64,000 nt of DNA, taken from assembly GCA_025454975.1 (NCBI GenBank), contig JALONK010000004.1:53638-117637 (forward strand), written 5' to 3'. The translations under genes and the position numbers were made by a program. Positions within the stretch are counted from its first letter, which is position 1; each line of letters starts with the position of its first letter. This document shows, in pieces, positions 29,433 to 38,283 of this stretch. The notes beneath the pieces were generated by a model that saw only the letters and a program-made list of their open reading frames with translations, made no database searches and was not told the DNA's origin. The DNA comes from Bacteroidia bacterium. GTDB taxonomy: Bacteria > Bacteroidota > Bacteroidia > UKL13-3.

Positions 29433-30242
29433 ATGAATACAGGCAGGCTGATTTTTTTTGGGCTGTTATTTATTTGTACGCATATTGTAGGATATGCGCA
29501 ACAACAACCGATTCAACCGCAACCTTTGCGAGAAGCAGATGTAATGTTATCCAAACGGGTTTGGCGTGTGGTTGATTTAAGGCAAAAGAAAAATAAAGTG
29601 GCAGAATGGCCTGTAAATCCTGTCGTAAAGGTAATGTATGATGCTGTAGTTAGTGGACAACTTCGGCCGTATAAAGATGACTCACTTCGACAATTTTATC
29701 ATTTAGAAGAATTTATTAGTATTGGAGTTGATACTGTTTATGCAAAGAAATTATTAAACCCGAATGAGGATGATGGATTATACACAGTTGATACCATTAT
29801 TGAGCGACTAAATCCTGCTGAACGTTTGCGCTTTTTATTGATAATGGAGGATGTTATTTTTGATAAAAAATCCGGTACTGAGCACACACGTATCATTGCT
29901 ATAGCACCTTTGTATGAAAAACAGGTTTCAGGAATTAGTTTAGGCTTAATTCCTTTATGTTGGTTAAGATATAATTTACCTAAAACAAATGAGCTTACTT
30001 TAAGGAATGTAATGGTAAACTCATTGATGTATAATCAGGGAAATGTGTATCAGAAAAAAACTTATGAGCAATGGTTTGAGCAAAGGTTGTTTGAGAGTTA
30101 TATTATTAAAGTAAGTAATCCTTATGATGTTTTTTTAATGGATGATGCAGAGGTGAAGCGCAATGGTTTAATGGCTTTATTGAAGGCCGCGATGATTGCA
30201 CGTGAAAATGCCGAACTGGAACAAGATCAATACGATCATTAG
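29433..30242 (+). CDS. gldN: GldN/PorN-family type IX secretion protein
   Basis: The 269-residue protein has a signal peptide (IVGYAQQQ) and the GldN signature: READVMLSKRVWRVVDLRQK (about 33-52), a central PLYEKQVSG region, and the C-terminal FEQRLFESYIIKVSNPYDV (about 212-230). GldN (PorN) forms the periplasmic ring of the T9SS with GldK and stabilises the GldL/GldM motor. It is normally encoded last in gldKLMN; here gldK, gldL and gldM are absent, and the neighbours are ybjQ (1 bp upstream) and an LPP20-like lipoprotein gene (43 bp downstream). It could be a second, divergent gldN copy with a specialised function, or the sole copy displaced from its operon. Confidence 0.8.
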   Translation: MNTGRLIFFGLLFICTHIVGYAQQQPIQPQPLREADVMLSKRVWRVVDLRQKKNKVAEWPVNPVVKVMYDAVVSGQLRPYKDDSLRQFYHLEEFISIGVDTVYAKKLLNPNEDDGLYTVDTIIERLNPAERLRFLLIMEDVIFDKKSGTEHTRIIAIAPLYEKQVSGISLGLIPLCWLRYNLPKTNELTLRNVMVNSLMYNQGNVYQKKTYEQWFEQRLFESYIIKVSNPYDVFLMDDAEVKRNGLMALLKAAMIARENAELEQDQYDH

Positions 30243-30285
30243 TTTGGTATTATTGTTGCTAATGGAATAAAACAAACTAACTACT

Positions 30286-30831
30286 ATGAAAAATTATTTA
30301 TTTATCTCAGTTGCTTTATTGTTGGTAGTATCGTGCAAACCAAAACTAGATGGAATGCAAGAAGTAAAAACACCATTTAAAGGCAATAAATATGAAAGTA
30401 ATAACCGGTGGTGGAGAGCCGTGGCAAGTGGCGAAAGTACCAATTTGCAAACCAGCAGAGATAAGGCCATGTTAAGTGCTAAACAACGATTGGCTTCATC
30501 AGTACAAACACAAATAAAAAGTTTAAGTGAAAATTATGTTGGCGAACGTCAGGTTGGCGAAAATTTAGGCGATTTTAATGAGCGTTTTCAACAATTAACT
30601 CGTGAAGTACTTAATCAAATTATTGTTGACATCAGGTTAATTGATGAAAAAACTTTTAAGAGTGAGAAGTCGAATCAATACACCACTTGGTTGGCTATTG
30701 AGGCTAAAAAAAGTACAACCTATAAGAAACTTAAAGAAATAGCTTTACAGCGGAATAATATTTCAGATAAAGATAAAAAGGTTATTCAGGAGATGATAGA
30801 CAAAGCTATTGATGAGTCGGAAAAAGATTAA
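30286..30831 (+). CDS. LPP20-like lipoprotein
   Basis: The 181-residue protein starts with a lipoprotein signal (LLVVSCKPK, Cys about residue 17). The mature part, with NRWWRAVASGESTNLQTSRD, AKQRLASSVQTQIKSLSENY and TYKKLKEIALQ, resembles the LPP20 family, small lipoproteins whose ASG-x8-A helix pattern recurs in surface lipoproteins of many Gram-negatives. The C-terminus is a charged helix. It follows the gldN-like gene by 43 bp on the same strand and is closed by a terminator, so ybjQ-gldN-LPP20 probably form one transcript. Its function, perhaps supporting an envelope machine, is inferred from position. Confidence 0.7.
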   Translation: MKNYLFISVALLLVVSCKPKLDGMQEVKTPFKGNKYESNNRWWRAVASGESTNLQTSRDKAMLSAKQRLASSVQTQIKSLSENYVGERQVGENLGDFNERFQQLTREVLNQIIVDIRLIDEKTFKSEKSNQYTTWLAIEAKKSTTYKKLKEIALQRNNISDKDKKVIQEMIDKAIDESEKD

Positions 30832-30860
30832 CGTCTGATTTAGATTTAAAGCATTAAAAA

Positions 30861-30885
30861 TAGGCTACCCTACTTCGGTAGTCTA
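30861..30885. terminator. Terminator between convergent LPP20-like and SRPBCC genes
   Basis: The stem AGGCTACC (30862-30869) pairs with GGTAGTCT (30877-30884), with one wobble and a 7-nt loop. It lies between the stop codons of the genes ending at 30831 (+) and 30913 (-). Confidence 0.65.
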
Positions 30886-30912
30886 CTTTGTTCATTTGGT
30901 ATAATTGGTAGT

Positions 30913-31446
30913 TTATAGCGACTCTAAAACCTTCTTTATTTGTTTTAGCGAGGCATCTAAATTTTGTTCACTATTTGATTTAGATAAAGGAATCATAAAT
31001 CGTTTTATAGGATTATCACCAACATCACCACTATCAATCCACGTAAGTTTGGTTGTGCTATCATTTTCTGCATTAAACAAGAATGTTCCATTCGCAGTAT
31101 GATCACTTTTATTAATGGTCAATAAAAAACTTAATGCCGAATCGGATGTTAAAGCTGTAATTTCAAAACAACCTTTCCCAATTTTATCTGCATAAAAGTA
31201 TTGTTTAGCACCAACCACCCCCGATTTTTTATTGTAAAAATAACCTAATGATGGGTCAACCTGTTTGTTCCATAAACTCCACTTCTCCCAGTTTTTAAAA
31301 TCACTCATAAACAAAAAAGTTTCATGTAAAGGTTTATTGATTACAATACTCCTTTCAATGCTATAAGTATTTGGAAAGAACCTGGAGGCAATAAAGAAGC
31401 CAAAAACTATTAGATATATAATCAGAAATATTTTAAAAAGTTTCAT
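30913..31446 (-). CDS. SRPBCC-domain membrane-anchored protein
   Basis: The 177-residue protein has one N-terminal membrane helix (about 5-22) followed by a START/SRPBCC lipid-binding fold typical of the polyketide cyclase-like group: VNKPLHETFLFMSDFKNWEKW-type N-terminal strand and helix, and C-terminal helix DASLKQIKKVLES. Such proteins bind a hydrophobic ligand in a deep pocket. The start codon lies 1 bp after the cdsA stop, so the two are co-transcribed, which suggests a lipid-related ligand. No direct evidence for the ligand exists. Confidence 0.8.
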   Translation of the reverse strand: MKLFKIFLIIYLIVFGFFIASRFFPNTYSIERSIVINKPLHETFLFMSDFKNWEKWSLWNKQVDPSLGYFYNKKSGVVGAKQYFYADKIGKGCFEITALTSDSALSFLLTINKSDHTANGTFLFNAENDSTTKLTWIDSGDVGDNPIKRFMIPLSKSNSEQNLDASLKQIKKVLESL

Positions 31447-31447
31447 T

Positions 31448-32263
31448 CTAGTTGGTTAGCATTAAATAAAAGAAAACAGCCGGAATGGCAAGAAATAATC
31501 CATCAAAACGATCCAATACACCTCCGTGCCCGGGTAAAAGTGTTCCACTATCTTTAATATGTAAATTTCTTTTTAGCAGTGATTCGAATAAATCGCCGAA
31601 CGTACCAAAAACTACCACTAATAATCCTATTATCAACCAGTCAATTAATTGGACGTCGTCGAATACAAATGATAAAGCAAATGCAATAGCCATGGTGAAA
31701 ATAGTTCCACCTATACTACCTTCCCAAGTTTTTTTAGGTGAAATGCGTTCAAATAATTTAGTTTTACCAAATGCCCTGCCGGCAATATAAGCGCCCGTGT
31801 CGCTTGTCCATAACAAAAAGAAAAAGCCCATTGGCAAACCGGCGCTGTATGTTAGTGAATTTAAAAAGCCCATCTTACATAACATCACCAATGGTAATGT
31901 GATATATAAAAGACCTAATACTTGAAAAGCTAAAGTTGAAAATTCATTATGTGTTTTTTCGAACAGTTTAATGATAAACATAAACAAGAATACTGGTATC
32001 AGGTTGTAGTACCAAGCAAGCGATAAGTCGGCCGAAAAAATTAAAGCAAACATGATAAAAATGATGCTGCCACAAATGATTCCTAAATATTTTTCTATCC
32101 AACGTTTATCAGGTAAAACAAGCTCATAAAACTCTAACAAGCATAAAAAATTAATAGCAAACAAGAGGATAAAAAAACTGAACTCGCTTAATAAGGTGCA
32201 CCCAATTATTGCGGCTACAAATATTCCTCCGGTTATGGCCCTTTGTGTAAAGTTACTTTTCAT
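31448..32263 (-). CDS. cdsA: Phosphatidate cytidylyltransferase (CDP-diglyceride synthase)
   Basis: This 271-residue multi-spanning inner-membrane enzyme makes CDP-diacylglycerol from phosphatidate and CTP, the branch point of phospholipid synthesis. The family signature SLLKRNLHIKDSG followed by LPGHGGVLDRFDG is fully conserved near the C-terminus (about residues 225-250), and SPKKTWEGSIGG precedes it. About eight hydrophobic helices are present. It sits in a minus-strand run CPBP protease - DUF2007 - cdsA - SRPBCC with gaps of 1-2 bp or short overlaps, indicating one operon. Its product feeds PssA, encoded at 38.8 kb. Confidence 0.95.
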   Translation of the reverse strand: MKSNFTQRAITGGIFVAAIIGCTLLSEFSFFILLFAINFLCLLEFYELVLPDKRWIEKYLGIICGSIIFIMFALIFSADLSLAWYYNLIPVFLFMFIIKLFEKTHNEFSTLAFQVLGLLYITLPLVMLCKMGFLNSLTYSAGLPMGFFFLLWTSDTGAYIAGRAFGKTKLFERISPKKTWEGSIGGTIFTMAIAFALSFVFDDVQLIDWLIIGLLVVVFGTFGDLFESLLKRNLHIKDSGTLLPGHGGVLDRFDGLFLAIPAVFFYLMLTN

Positions 32264-32265
32264 TT

Positions 32266-32469
32266 TCAGGTGTGTTTTTTAATGATATGCTTTGCATACA
32301 CATATTGATCGGCGGGGCAATATATCTCAATTCTTCCAAATGCAAGATAACTACTGTCTAATTTATTCATGCTAAAAGCAACAATTTGGTGATCCTCTAA
32401 TAATTGTATAATCATCTCAGCATCTATTGGGTTGGTTGTTTGATAAACGATATTAAAGTTACTCTCCAT
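32266..32469 (-). CDS. DUF2007 small protein
   Basis: A 67-residue protein with the DUF2007 pattern: FNIVYQTTNPIDAEMIIQLL at the N-terminus (a beta-alpha unit for sensing), ending GRIEIYCPADQYVYAKHIIK. The family has a ferredoxin-like, PII-like fold and is described as a putative signal-transducing protein. It overlaps the CPBP protease gene by 11 bp and precedes cdsA by 2 bp, a gene order consistent with tight translational coupling. The partner and signal are unknown. Confidence 0.85.
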   Translation of the reverse strand: MESNFNIVYQTTNPIDAEMIIQLLEDHQIVAFSMNKLDSSYLAFGRIEIYCPADQYVYAKHIIKKHT

Positions 32470-33403
32470 TATACCAAACTCTTTTATAAGTAATTTTATA
32501 AATAAGTGCTATTAACAAGGTGCTGATCACAAAACTAGAGGTATTAACCACCCACGATTCAAATACATATCCATCTTGCATGATTTCGGGAAGCTTATTT
32601 TTTATTGGCCCATAACTGCAAATAACTGTAAAGGCATTATTCACAAAATGAATAAGTATGGTTATCCAAATATTTCCGGTGAACAAAAACATATAACCAA
32701 GTACCAATCCTAGATAAAATCGTGGAAAAAAACCATAAAACTGAAAATGTATTGCACTAAACAATATCGCGGTAACAATAACTGCAAAGTGTCTTTTACC
32801 GGTAACATGCCTAATGAAGTTTTGAAATACACCTCTAAATAAAAGCTCTTCACCAATGGCGGGTAATAAGGCAATTACAACGATGTTAATCAGTAATCCT
32901 TTCCACTCATTCACATTCAGAAAAGCCATAGTAATTTTAGCCGCTTTATTTTCAGTTTCTTGTAAATATTGCTCTAATTCGTGAAAGCTTGCCGGCAATG
33001 TGATTTGTTGATTAATGTAAAACATCCAACTTACAACAGGCATAGCTGCAAAAACTAATACCAACGCTATCAACATTTCTTTTAGTAAAGGTTTTCTATT
33101 TAATTTTAAATATTCAACCGGTTCTTGTTGTATGGATTTGCAAAATAACCATGAAGGCACTATAAACAGTCCGATAGAACTGAGCGCTTGAATAAGCTTT
33201 GTTGCTTGTAGTATCAATGGATTATCTAAATTGTTTAAATCGCTTGGCGTTTTAACTAAATCAATACCCCATATTGGTTGAATCATGCTAACTCCGGCTA
33301 TATAACCTACTCCACCCCAAAATATCATCATCCCTAATAATATCATCATTCGCGTAATAAAATATACGGCCGGATGTTCCCAAAACATTTTCTTTTCAGT
33401 CAT
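32459..33403 (-). CDS. CPBP family intramembrane metalloprotease
   Basis: The 314-residue polytopic protein has the three CPBP/Abi motifs: GEELLFRGVFQNF (Glu-Glu and Arg), FSAIHFQFYGFFPRF (catalytic His) and IWITILIHFVNNAF (C-terminal His/Asn). The fold is that of Rce1-type intramembrane endopeptidases that cleave membrane-embedded substrates. The role in Bacteroidota is unknown; relatives process signal proteins or peptide toxins. It begins the operon with DUF2007, cdsA and SRPBCC and is divergent from dusB, its start codon lying only 30 bp from that of dusB. Confidence 0.88.
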   Translation of the reverse strand: MTEKKMFWEHPAVYFITRMMILLGMMIFWGGVGYIAGVSMIQPIWGIDLVKTPSDLNNLDNPLILQATKLIQALSSIGLFIVPSWLFCKSIQQEPVEYLKLNRKPLLKEMLIALVLVFAAMPVVSWMFYINQQITLPASFHELEQYLQETENKAAKITMAFLNVNEWKGLLINIVVIALLPAIGEELLFRGVFQNFIRHVTGKRHFAVIVTAILFSAIHFQFYGFFPRFYLGLVLGYMFLFTGNIWITILIHFVNNAFTVICSYGPIKNKLPEIMQDGYVFESWVVNTSSFVISTLLIALIYKITYKRVWYNGE

Positions 33404-33408
33404 TTATG

Positions 33409-33416
33409 TACTTTTG
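33409..33416 (+). promoter_or_regulatory. TAnnTTTG-type -7 element of dusB
   Basis: TACTTTTG matches the Bacteroidota -7 consensus exactly and ends 17 bp before the dusB ATG. A clear -33 element was not seen. Confidence 0.55.
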
Positions 33417-33433
33417 CAGGTGCGAATATAACA

Positions 33434-34429
33434 ATGGTTAAAATAGGAAACATATCTTTAGGAGAATTCCCGCTTTTACTTGCTCCTATGGAGGATGTTA
33501 GCGATCCTCCTTTTCGTGCAGTATGCAAGGATAAAGGAGCTGATTTAATGTACACTGAATTTATTAGCAGCGAAGGTCTTATTCGTGATGCTATTAAAAG
33601 TAAACAAAAGTTGGATATCTTTGATTATGAACGTCCAATAGGCATTCAGATATTCGGCGGCGACGAAGAATCAATGGGTATTGCAGCCCAAATAGTTGAT
33701 GCTACTCAGCCTGATTTATTAGATATCAACTTTGGGTGTCCGGTGAAAAAAGTGGTTTGTAAAGGGGCCGGTGCAGGAATTCTGAAAGATTTACCTCAAA
33801 TGATAAAAGTAACCGATCGTGTGGTAAAGTCAACCAAACTTCCGGTTACGGTTAAAACCCGATTGGGGTGGGATGATCAGTCGAAAAACATTGAGGAGGT
33901 TGCCGAACGTTTATTTGATGTTGGCATAAAGGCTTTAACTATTCACGGAAGAACTCGTGCCCAATTATATAAAGGTGATGCGGATTGGACATTAATAGCA
34001 AAAGTGAAAAATAATCCCCGCATACAAATACCTATTTTCGGAAATGGGGATATTGATTCGCCACAAAAAGCCCTTGAATATAAAAACAAATTCAGTGTTG
34101 ATGGTATTATGATTGGTAGGGCTGCTATCGGTTATCCATGGATTTTTAATGAAGTAAAACATTTTATGGCAACAGGAACTTTGTTGCCTCCACCTTCAAT
34201 AGCTGAACGTGTGGCTGTGGTTCGTAAACATTTTGATTTTAGTATAAGATGGAAGGGACCAATAGTTGGTGTAGTTGAAATGAGAACCCACTATAGCCAG
34301 TATTTTAAAGGTATCCCTCATTTTAAAGAATATAGAACAGCTTTAGTTACGGCCAAAACAGCAGATGAAGTGCTAGCCATTTTACAAGAAATTGAACTGA
34401 ACGTTGTTGATCCACTCATACTTATTTAG
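33434..34429 (+). CDS. dusB: tRNA-dihydrouridine synthase (DusB-like)
   Basis: This FMN-dependent TIM-barrel enzyme reduces uridines in tRNA to dihydrouridine. Motifs: LLAPMEDVSDPPFR near the N-terminus, LDINFGCPVKKVVCKGAGAG with the conserved Cys, KTRLGWDD, LTIHGRTRAQLYKGDADW and GIMIGRAAIGYPWIF for FMN phosphate. The frame opens at 33374, but that would overlap the divergent CPBP gene and its own promoter; the ATG at 33434 gives the normal N-terminus (331 residues) and lies just after a TAnnTTTG element. It is monocistronic with a bidirectional terminator. Confidence 0.93.
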   Translation: MVKIGNISLGEFPLLLAPMEDVSDPPFRAVCKDKGADLMYTEFISSEGLIRDAIKSKQKLDIFDYERPIGIQIFGGDEESMGIAAQIVDATQPDLLDINFGCPVKKVVCKGAGAGILKDLPQMIKVTDRVVKSTKLPVTVKTRLGWDDQSKNIEEVAERLFDVGIKALTIHGRTRAQLYKGDADWTLIAKVKNNPRIQIPIFGNGDIDSPQKALEYKNKFSVDGIMIGRAAIGYPWIFNEVKHFMATGTLLPPPSIAERVAVVRKHFDFSIRWKGPIVGVVEMRTHYSQYFKGIPHFKEYRTALVTAKTADEVLAILQEIELNVVDPLILI

Positions 34430-34433
34430 TAAT

Positions 34434-34464
34434 AAAAAAACCTCCGTTTTACAGAGGTTTTTTT
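34434..34464. terminator. Bidirectional terminator between dusB and the subtilase gene
   Basis: A stem of AAAAAAACCTC with GAGGTTTTTTT (34434-34444 and 34454-34464) serves the convergent ends of dusB and the protease gene. Confidence 0.88.
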
Positions 34465-34476
34465 ATGACTTTTTAT

Positions 34477-37400
34477 TTATTCAATTACCAAACGCTTTAC
34501 CACCTTACCATTTTCGTTTTCCAATTCAACAAAATAAATTCCCTTATTTATGTTGTCAATCGGTAACTGTATTCGCTCTTCACCTTGATTATTTAAGTAT
34601 TGGTTTTCCCAAACGGATTGTCCTAACATATTAATCAACCTAATCTGAAGTTGTTGTTTTCTTAACGAGTTTATTTTTACTGTAGCCACAACTGATGCCG
34701 GTGAAGGATATACCTGCACTTGCTCAATCCAGTTATTTTCAGGTAATCCAAGTGCCGGAAATACCATAAAACGTTTGATTGTAGGGATACTTCTACATCC
34801 TACACTTGAGCGAGAGTTTACGGTTATGCTTCCTGAATCAATATTGTTAAATCGAACGGTTACGGTTGATGTTTGATTGCCACTTAAAATACTTCCGTTA
34901 ACAATACTCCATTCGTAGGTTTGACCTGCTACATTTGGTACACTAAACTGAATATTTTCCAGTCTTCTTGGTTCATCCGGTCCACTGATGCTTCCAATAG
35001 TCGGGCGTTCAAACAAACCGAAACTTCTAGCTGCCGAAGGATTCGATTGACAAACACCATTTGCAGTTATAACAGTATAAGATCCAGAGTCATTAACCAC
35101 ATAACTTCTTGTATTGGCACCATTAATCATAACTCCATTTCTGTACCATTGATTATTTGCAGTTGCACTTGAAGTTAATGTAGAACTGCCTCCGGGACAA
35201 AATGCAGTGCCTGTTACTGTTGAAGTTATTGTTGGTGTGCTCGGTTTATCGTCAACCTGAATAGTGATATCACTTCCTTTTTCGCATGTGCCGTTACTTC
35301 GCCTCACACTGTACACGCCAGAAACTTTAGCATACAATGATGATGCATTGCCGGCAATTAACACATTATCCTTATACCATAAGTTATTGCCGCTTGAATC
35401 GGTTGATAACAAAACACTATCGCCATTACATAACGAAGTAGCTGATGCTGCCTTAATATTTGGTGCATTTGGTGCAGGTACTACAGTTATATAATTATTT
35501 AGGGTAATACTATCCGCGCCACCACTATTACTTACCTTTAACTTAACAGCATATTGCCCGGGGGCACTAAAACTTACTGTTGGGTTTTGTTCGGTTGATG
35601 AATTTGCAGATGCTCCTGTAAATGTCCATTGCCATGAAGAAGGGAAGTGGTCGGATGCATCATTAAATTTTACTGCTTCGCCAACACACACAGTAGTTTT
35701 AGCAGTAAAGGCAGCAACTGGCTTAATTAGTGTACCGGTTACACTTATATTGTCAAGGTATAAATTATTACCATATTGGTTTACTGATTCGAATCGAATC
35801 AATAAACTTGGAAGACCGGCAAACTGATTTAATGAAATGGTGCGACATGCAGCTCCTGTGCCACCTCCGCACCAGTTAGCCGCCGCGGTTGGCGTAAATT
35901 CATTCTGACTTCCAAAAGGGTAATTAGCTTCTTGATAGGTTGCCCAATTACCGGTTCCATTTTCACCGAATGCTGCAATCCTTGTCCAAGAAACTCCGCA
36001 ATTGGTACTTACCAGAACCACCAAACTATCGGAAGAGGTATTACCACCGTAGCGGGTATATGCATGCTGAAAGGTTAAGTTCGCTGCACTTACGCTTCTT
36101 AAGGTAATCAATGGTGAAGTTAATTGATCTCTTTGTAAATTATTATTATAGTCGAAAAAGTTCATGTACATGGCAGTATTACCAGGGGTTGTTCCTGCAA
36201 CAGTTATAGGTGCCCAAGTAATTGTTCCTGAATTAGGATTAGTAATAGTCCATGACGAAACTGTGCTCGAATTGCTTTCAAAAGTTTCGGTAAAAGGCAA
36301 ATCTAATCCGCCCACTGTAATTAAATTGCTTCTATATACTGAATCAGTTCCTAAACCACCTGTAACCTTTAATGCTACCGGATATTTACCCGCAGTTGGA
36401 TATGTAACAACAGGATTAAGAGCAGTAGATGTAGATGGAGTTCCTCCCGGAAAATACCACGTGCGTTGTGAAATTCCTCCGGCTGATGCATCTGTAAACG
36501 TTACGGTTTGTCCTGCACAAATAACTGTTCGGTTTGTATTAAAAAATGCGTATGGCCTTTCAACTGCATTGCTAATTAATAAACTGAAATTTTGTGAGCC
36601 GCCGCTTAATGTTCCTTTATGAGAAATAGTTAAAGTATAAGTACCTGAAACCGGAGTAGCTAAATGAATTTGTTCTACATTATCTACAATATTATCTCCG
36701 GTTGTAGCAGCTGTAGCCGGGCTTGCCGGATTTAAAATGTATGGAAGAAAGATTTGTCCGTCGCTTTGACGAGTTAATCTGATATCTAAATCATTCACCA
36801 ACATGCGGGTAGGATTATCAGTAAAGGCAGAAGTTACAGGTGTACCCGGCATATCTGTCCAACTAATCGTAATTCTTAGCGGCTTACCGGCATCAGCGCT
36901 AAATTGCATGGCTTGTGTTTGATTGTTTGTAAGGGTTCTTTCTTCTAATTTATTAAACGATGAGTCATTAATAAATCTCACACATGATTGTGTATTCATT
37001 AATCCCCAACCAAACCTGTAGTCAGGTCCAATTGAACCTGCTTCATCAGCAGTATGAATAACTAAACCTTTTAAGGTTGCAGCGCGCATATACCTGCTTT
37101 TTAAATTATTGAAGTGTTGTTGTACCAATAACAAGGAACCACTAACGGCAGGAGTTGCCATTGAAGTTCCGCTTAAGGTTTCATAAGCAGTATTTCCGGT
37201 TGAGGTTGCTGAGTAAACATTAACACCGGGTCCAACTACATCAGGTTTAATACGACCATCATCAGTAGGTCCATAACCGCTAAACGAACTTATAACAACA
37301 TCTGAGGTTTGAGTCCAGCCATTACCTGTATTACCCCCAATTTTGTTTACTGCACCAACAGTTAATATATTTTTCGCATTACCATAAGTTGATATACAAT

Positions 37401-38277
37401 CATATCCTGAAGCTCCTCCATCTGCAGGTGGTGCTGTTCCGGTTCCAACTGTACCATCACTGTAATACCAAGCACTGCTTCCGGTTCTTACATCTCCTCT
37501 ATCATTACCTGCTGCTTTACATATCAGGTAAAATGGATAATTTCTAGCAATCTGGTCCCAAGCGCGCGCTTGGTCATCATACATTCCGAATTTATAATCT
37601 TCGGTGCTGCTTTCTGATGGGTCGCCAAACCATTCCCAACGTGAATTATTGTTATTATAATACCAACCGCTTATGGTACCGTATGAATGATTGGAAATTA
37701 ACATTCCAGCGATAGCCGCTTGTGTCATTTCATTATCATCATTATTCCAATCATACGCTTTTATAGAAGCTTGGTATGCCATACCTCTTGCAGTTGCATC
37801 AACACCTGCGGCCATCATAGTACCCGCAACGTGTGTTGCATGATCACTCAGCGAACCTGCACCATCAGTTTGCACGGCACGCCCCCCAAATTCTTGGTGA
37901 GTTAGCAATACTCCGCCTCCGTCCCAAATGCCTAAACGGTTAGCCATATTTGCTCCTGTTAAACTAGTGCCAAACGAACCACCCGGCCAAACGCGATTGG
38001 TTGATATGGTTCTACCTGCTCCAATATTATAGGTTATGTTGTACACAATATGCCCGCTAGGTGTAACATACATGGCTTCCATTATTTCACCATTCGTTTG
38101 TACAACACGTTCAGGTAAGTTTTTTACACTCAAGGCCTGTTTAACTTCTTCTTTCTCTCGTTTATATTTATCAAGATATTCCTGTAGCAATTGCTGTTCT
38201 TGCTCTGGTGTGCTTATTTGAGCAAATGCAAAATAATTTGTGGCAAATAATCCAATAAGTAGTAGTATTTTTTTCAT
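34477..38277 (-). CDS. Secreted subtilisin-like serine protease with PKD modules and T9SS sorting domain
   Basis: This 1266-residue protein has a signal peptide (NYFAFAQI) and an S8 protease domain whose catalytic triad is visible: Asp119 in LGIWDGGG, His149 in ATHVAG and Ser372 in GTSMATP, with the oxyanion Asn in AAGNDRG. A C-terminal jelly-roll follows (about 440-590), then PKD-type modules (YAFFNTNRTVICAGQTVTF and AAFTAKTTVCVGEAVKF), a MAM-like region between them, Ig-like repeats and a T9SS type A domain (NMLGQSVWENQ, NKGIYFVELENENGK). It is a degradative exoenzyme delivered to the surface or medium by T9SS. Its start lies 6 bp after a small secreted protein gene, suggesting an operon. 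Confidence 0.95.
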   Translation of the reverse strand: MKKILLLIGLFATNYFAFAQISTPEQEQQLLQEYLDKYKREKEEVKQALSVKNLPERVVQTNGEIMEAMYVTPSGHIVYNITYNIGAGRTISTNRVWPGGSFGTSLTGANMANRLGIWDGGGVLLTHQEFGGRAVQTDGAGSLSDHATHVAGTMMAAGVDATARGMAYQASIKAYDWNNDDNEMTQAAIAGMLISNHSYGTISGWYYNNNNSRWEWFGDPSESSTEDYKFGMYDDQARAWDQIARNYPFYLICKAAGNDRGDVRTGSSAWYYSDGTVGTGTAPPADGGASGYDCISTYGNAKNILTVGAVNKIGGNTGNGWTQTSDVVISSFSGYGPTDDGRIKPDVVGPGVNVYSATSTGNTAYETLSGTSMATPAVSGSLLLVQQHFNNLKSRYMRAATLKGLVIHTADEAGSIGPDYRFGWGLMNTQSCVRFINDSSFNKLEERTLTNNQTQAMQFSADAGKPLRITISWTDMPGTPVTSAFTDNPTRMLVNDLDIRLTRQSDGQIFLPYILNPASPATAATTGDNIVDNVEQIHLATPVSGTYTLTISHKGTLSGGSQNFSLLISNAVERPYAFFNTNRTVICAGQTVTFTDASAGGISQRTWYFPGGTPSTSTALNPVVTYPTAGKYPVALKVTGGLGTDSVYRSNLITVGGLDLPFTETFESNSSTVSSWTITNPNSGTITWAPITVAGTTPGNTAMYMNFFDYNNNLQRDQLTSPLITLRSVSAANLTFQHAYTRYGGNTSSDSLVVLVSTNCGVSWTRIAAFGENGTGNWATYQEANYPFGSQNEFTPTAAANWCGGGTGAACRTISLNQFAGLPSLLIRFESVNQYGNNLYLDNISVTGTLIKPVAAFTAKTTVCVGEAVKFNDASDHFPSSWQWTFTGASANSSTEQNPTVSFSAPGQYAVKLKVSNSGGADSITLNNYITVVPAPNAPNIKAASATSLCNGDSVLLSTDSSGNNLWYKDNVLIAGNASSLYAKVSGVYSVRRSNGTCEKGSDITIQVDDKPSTPTITSTVTGTAFCPGGSSTLTSSATANNQWYRNGVMINGANTRSYVVNDSGSYTVITANGVCQSNPSAARSFGLFERPTIGSISGPDEPRRLENIQFSVPNVAGQTYEWSIVNGSILSGNQTSTVTVRFNNIDSGSITVNSRSSVGCRSIPTIKRFMVFPALGLPENNWIEQVQVYPSPASVVATVKINSLRKQQLQIRLINMLGQSVWENQYLNNQGEERIQLPIDNINKGIYFVELENENGKVVKRLVIE

Positions 38278-38283
38278 AATTAA

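Noticed and set aside
36164..36622. 152-codon open frame antisense to the subtilase gene
   Set aside because: Shadow of the protease gene, with no signal, motif or promoter of its own.
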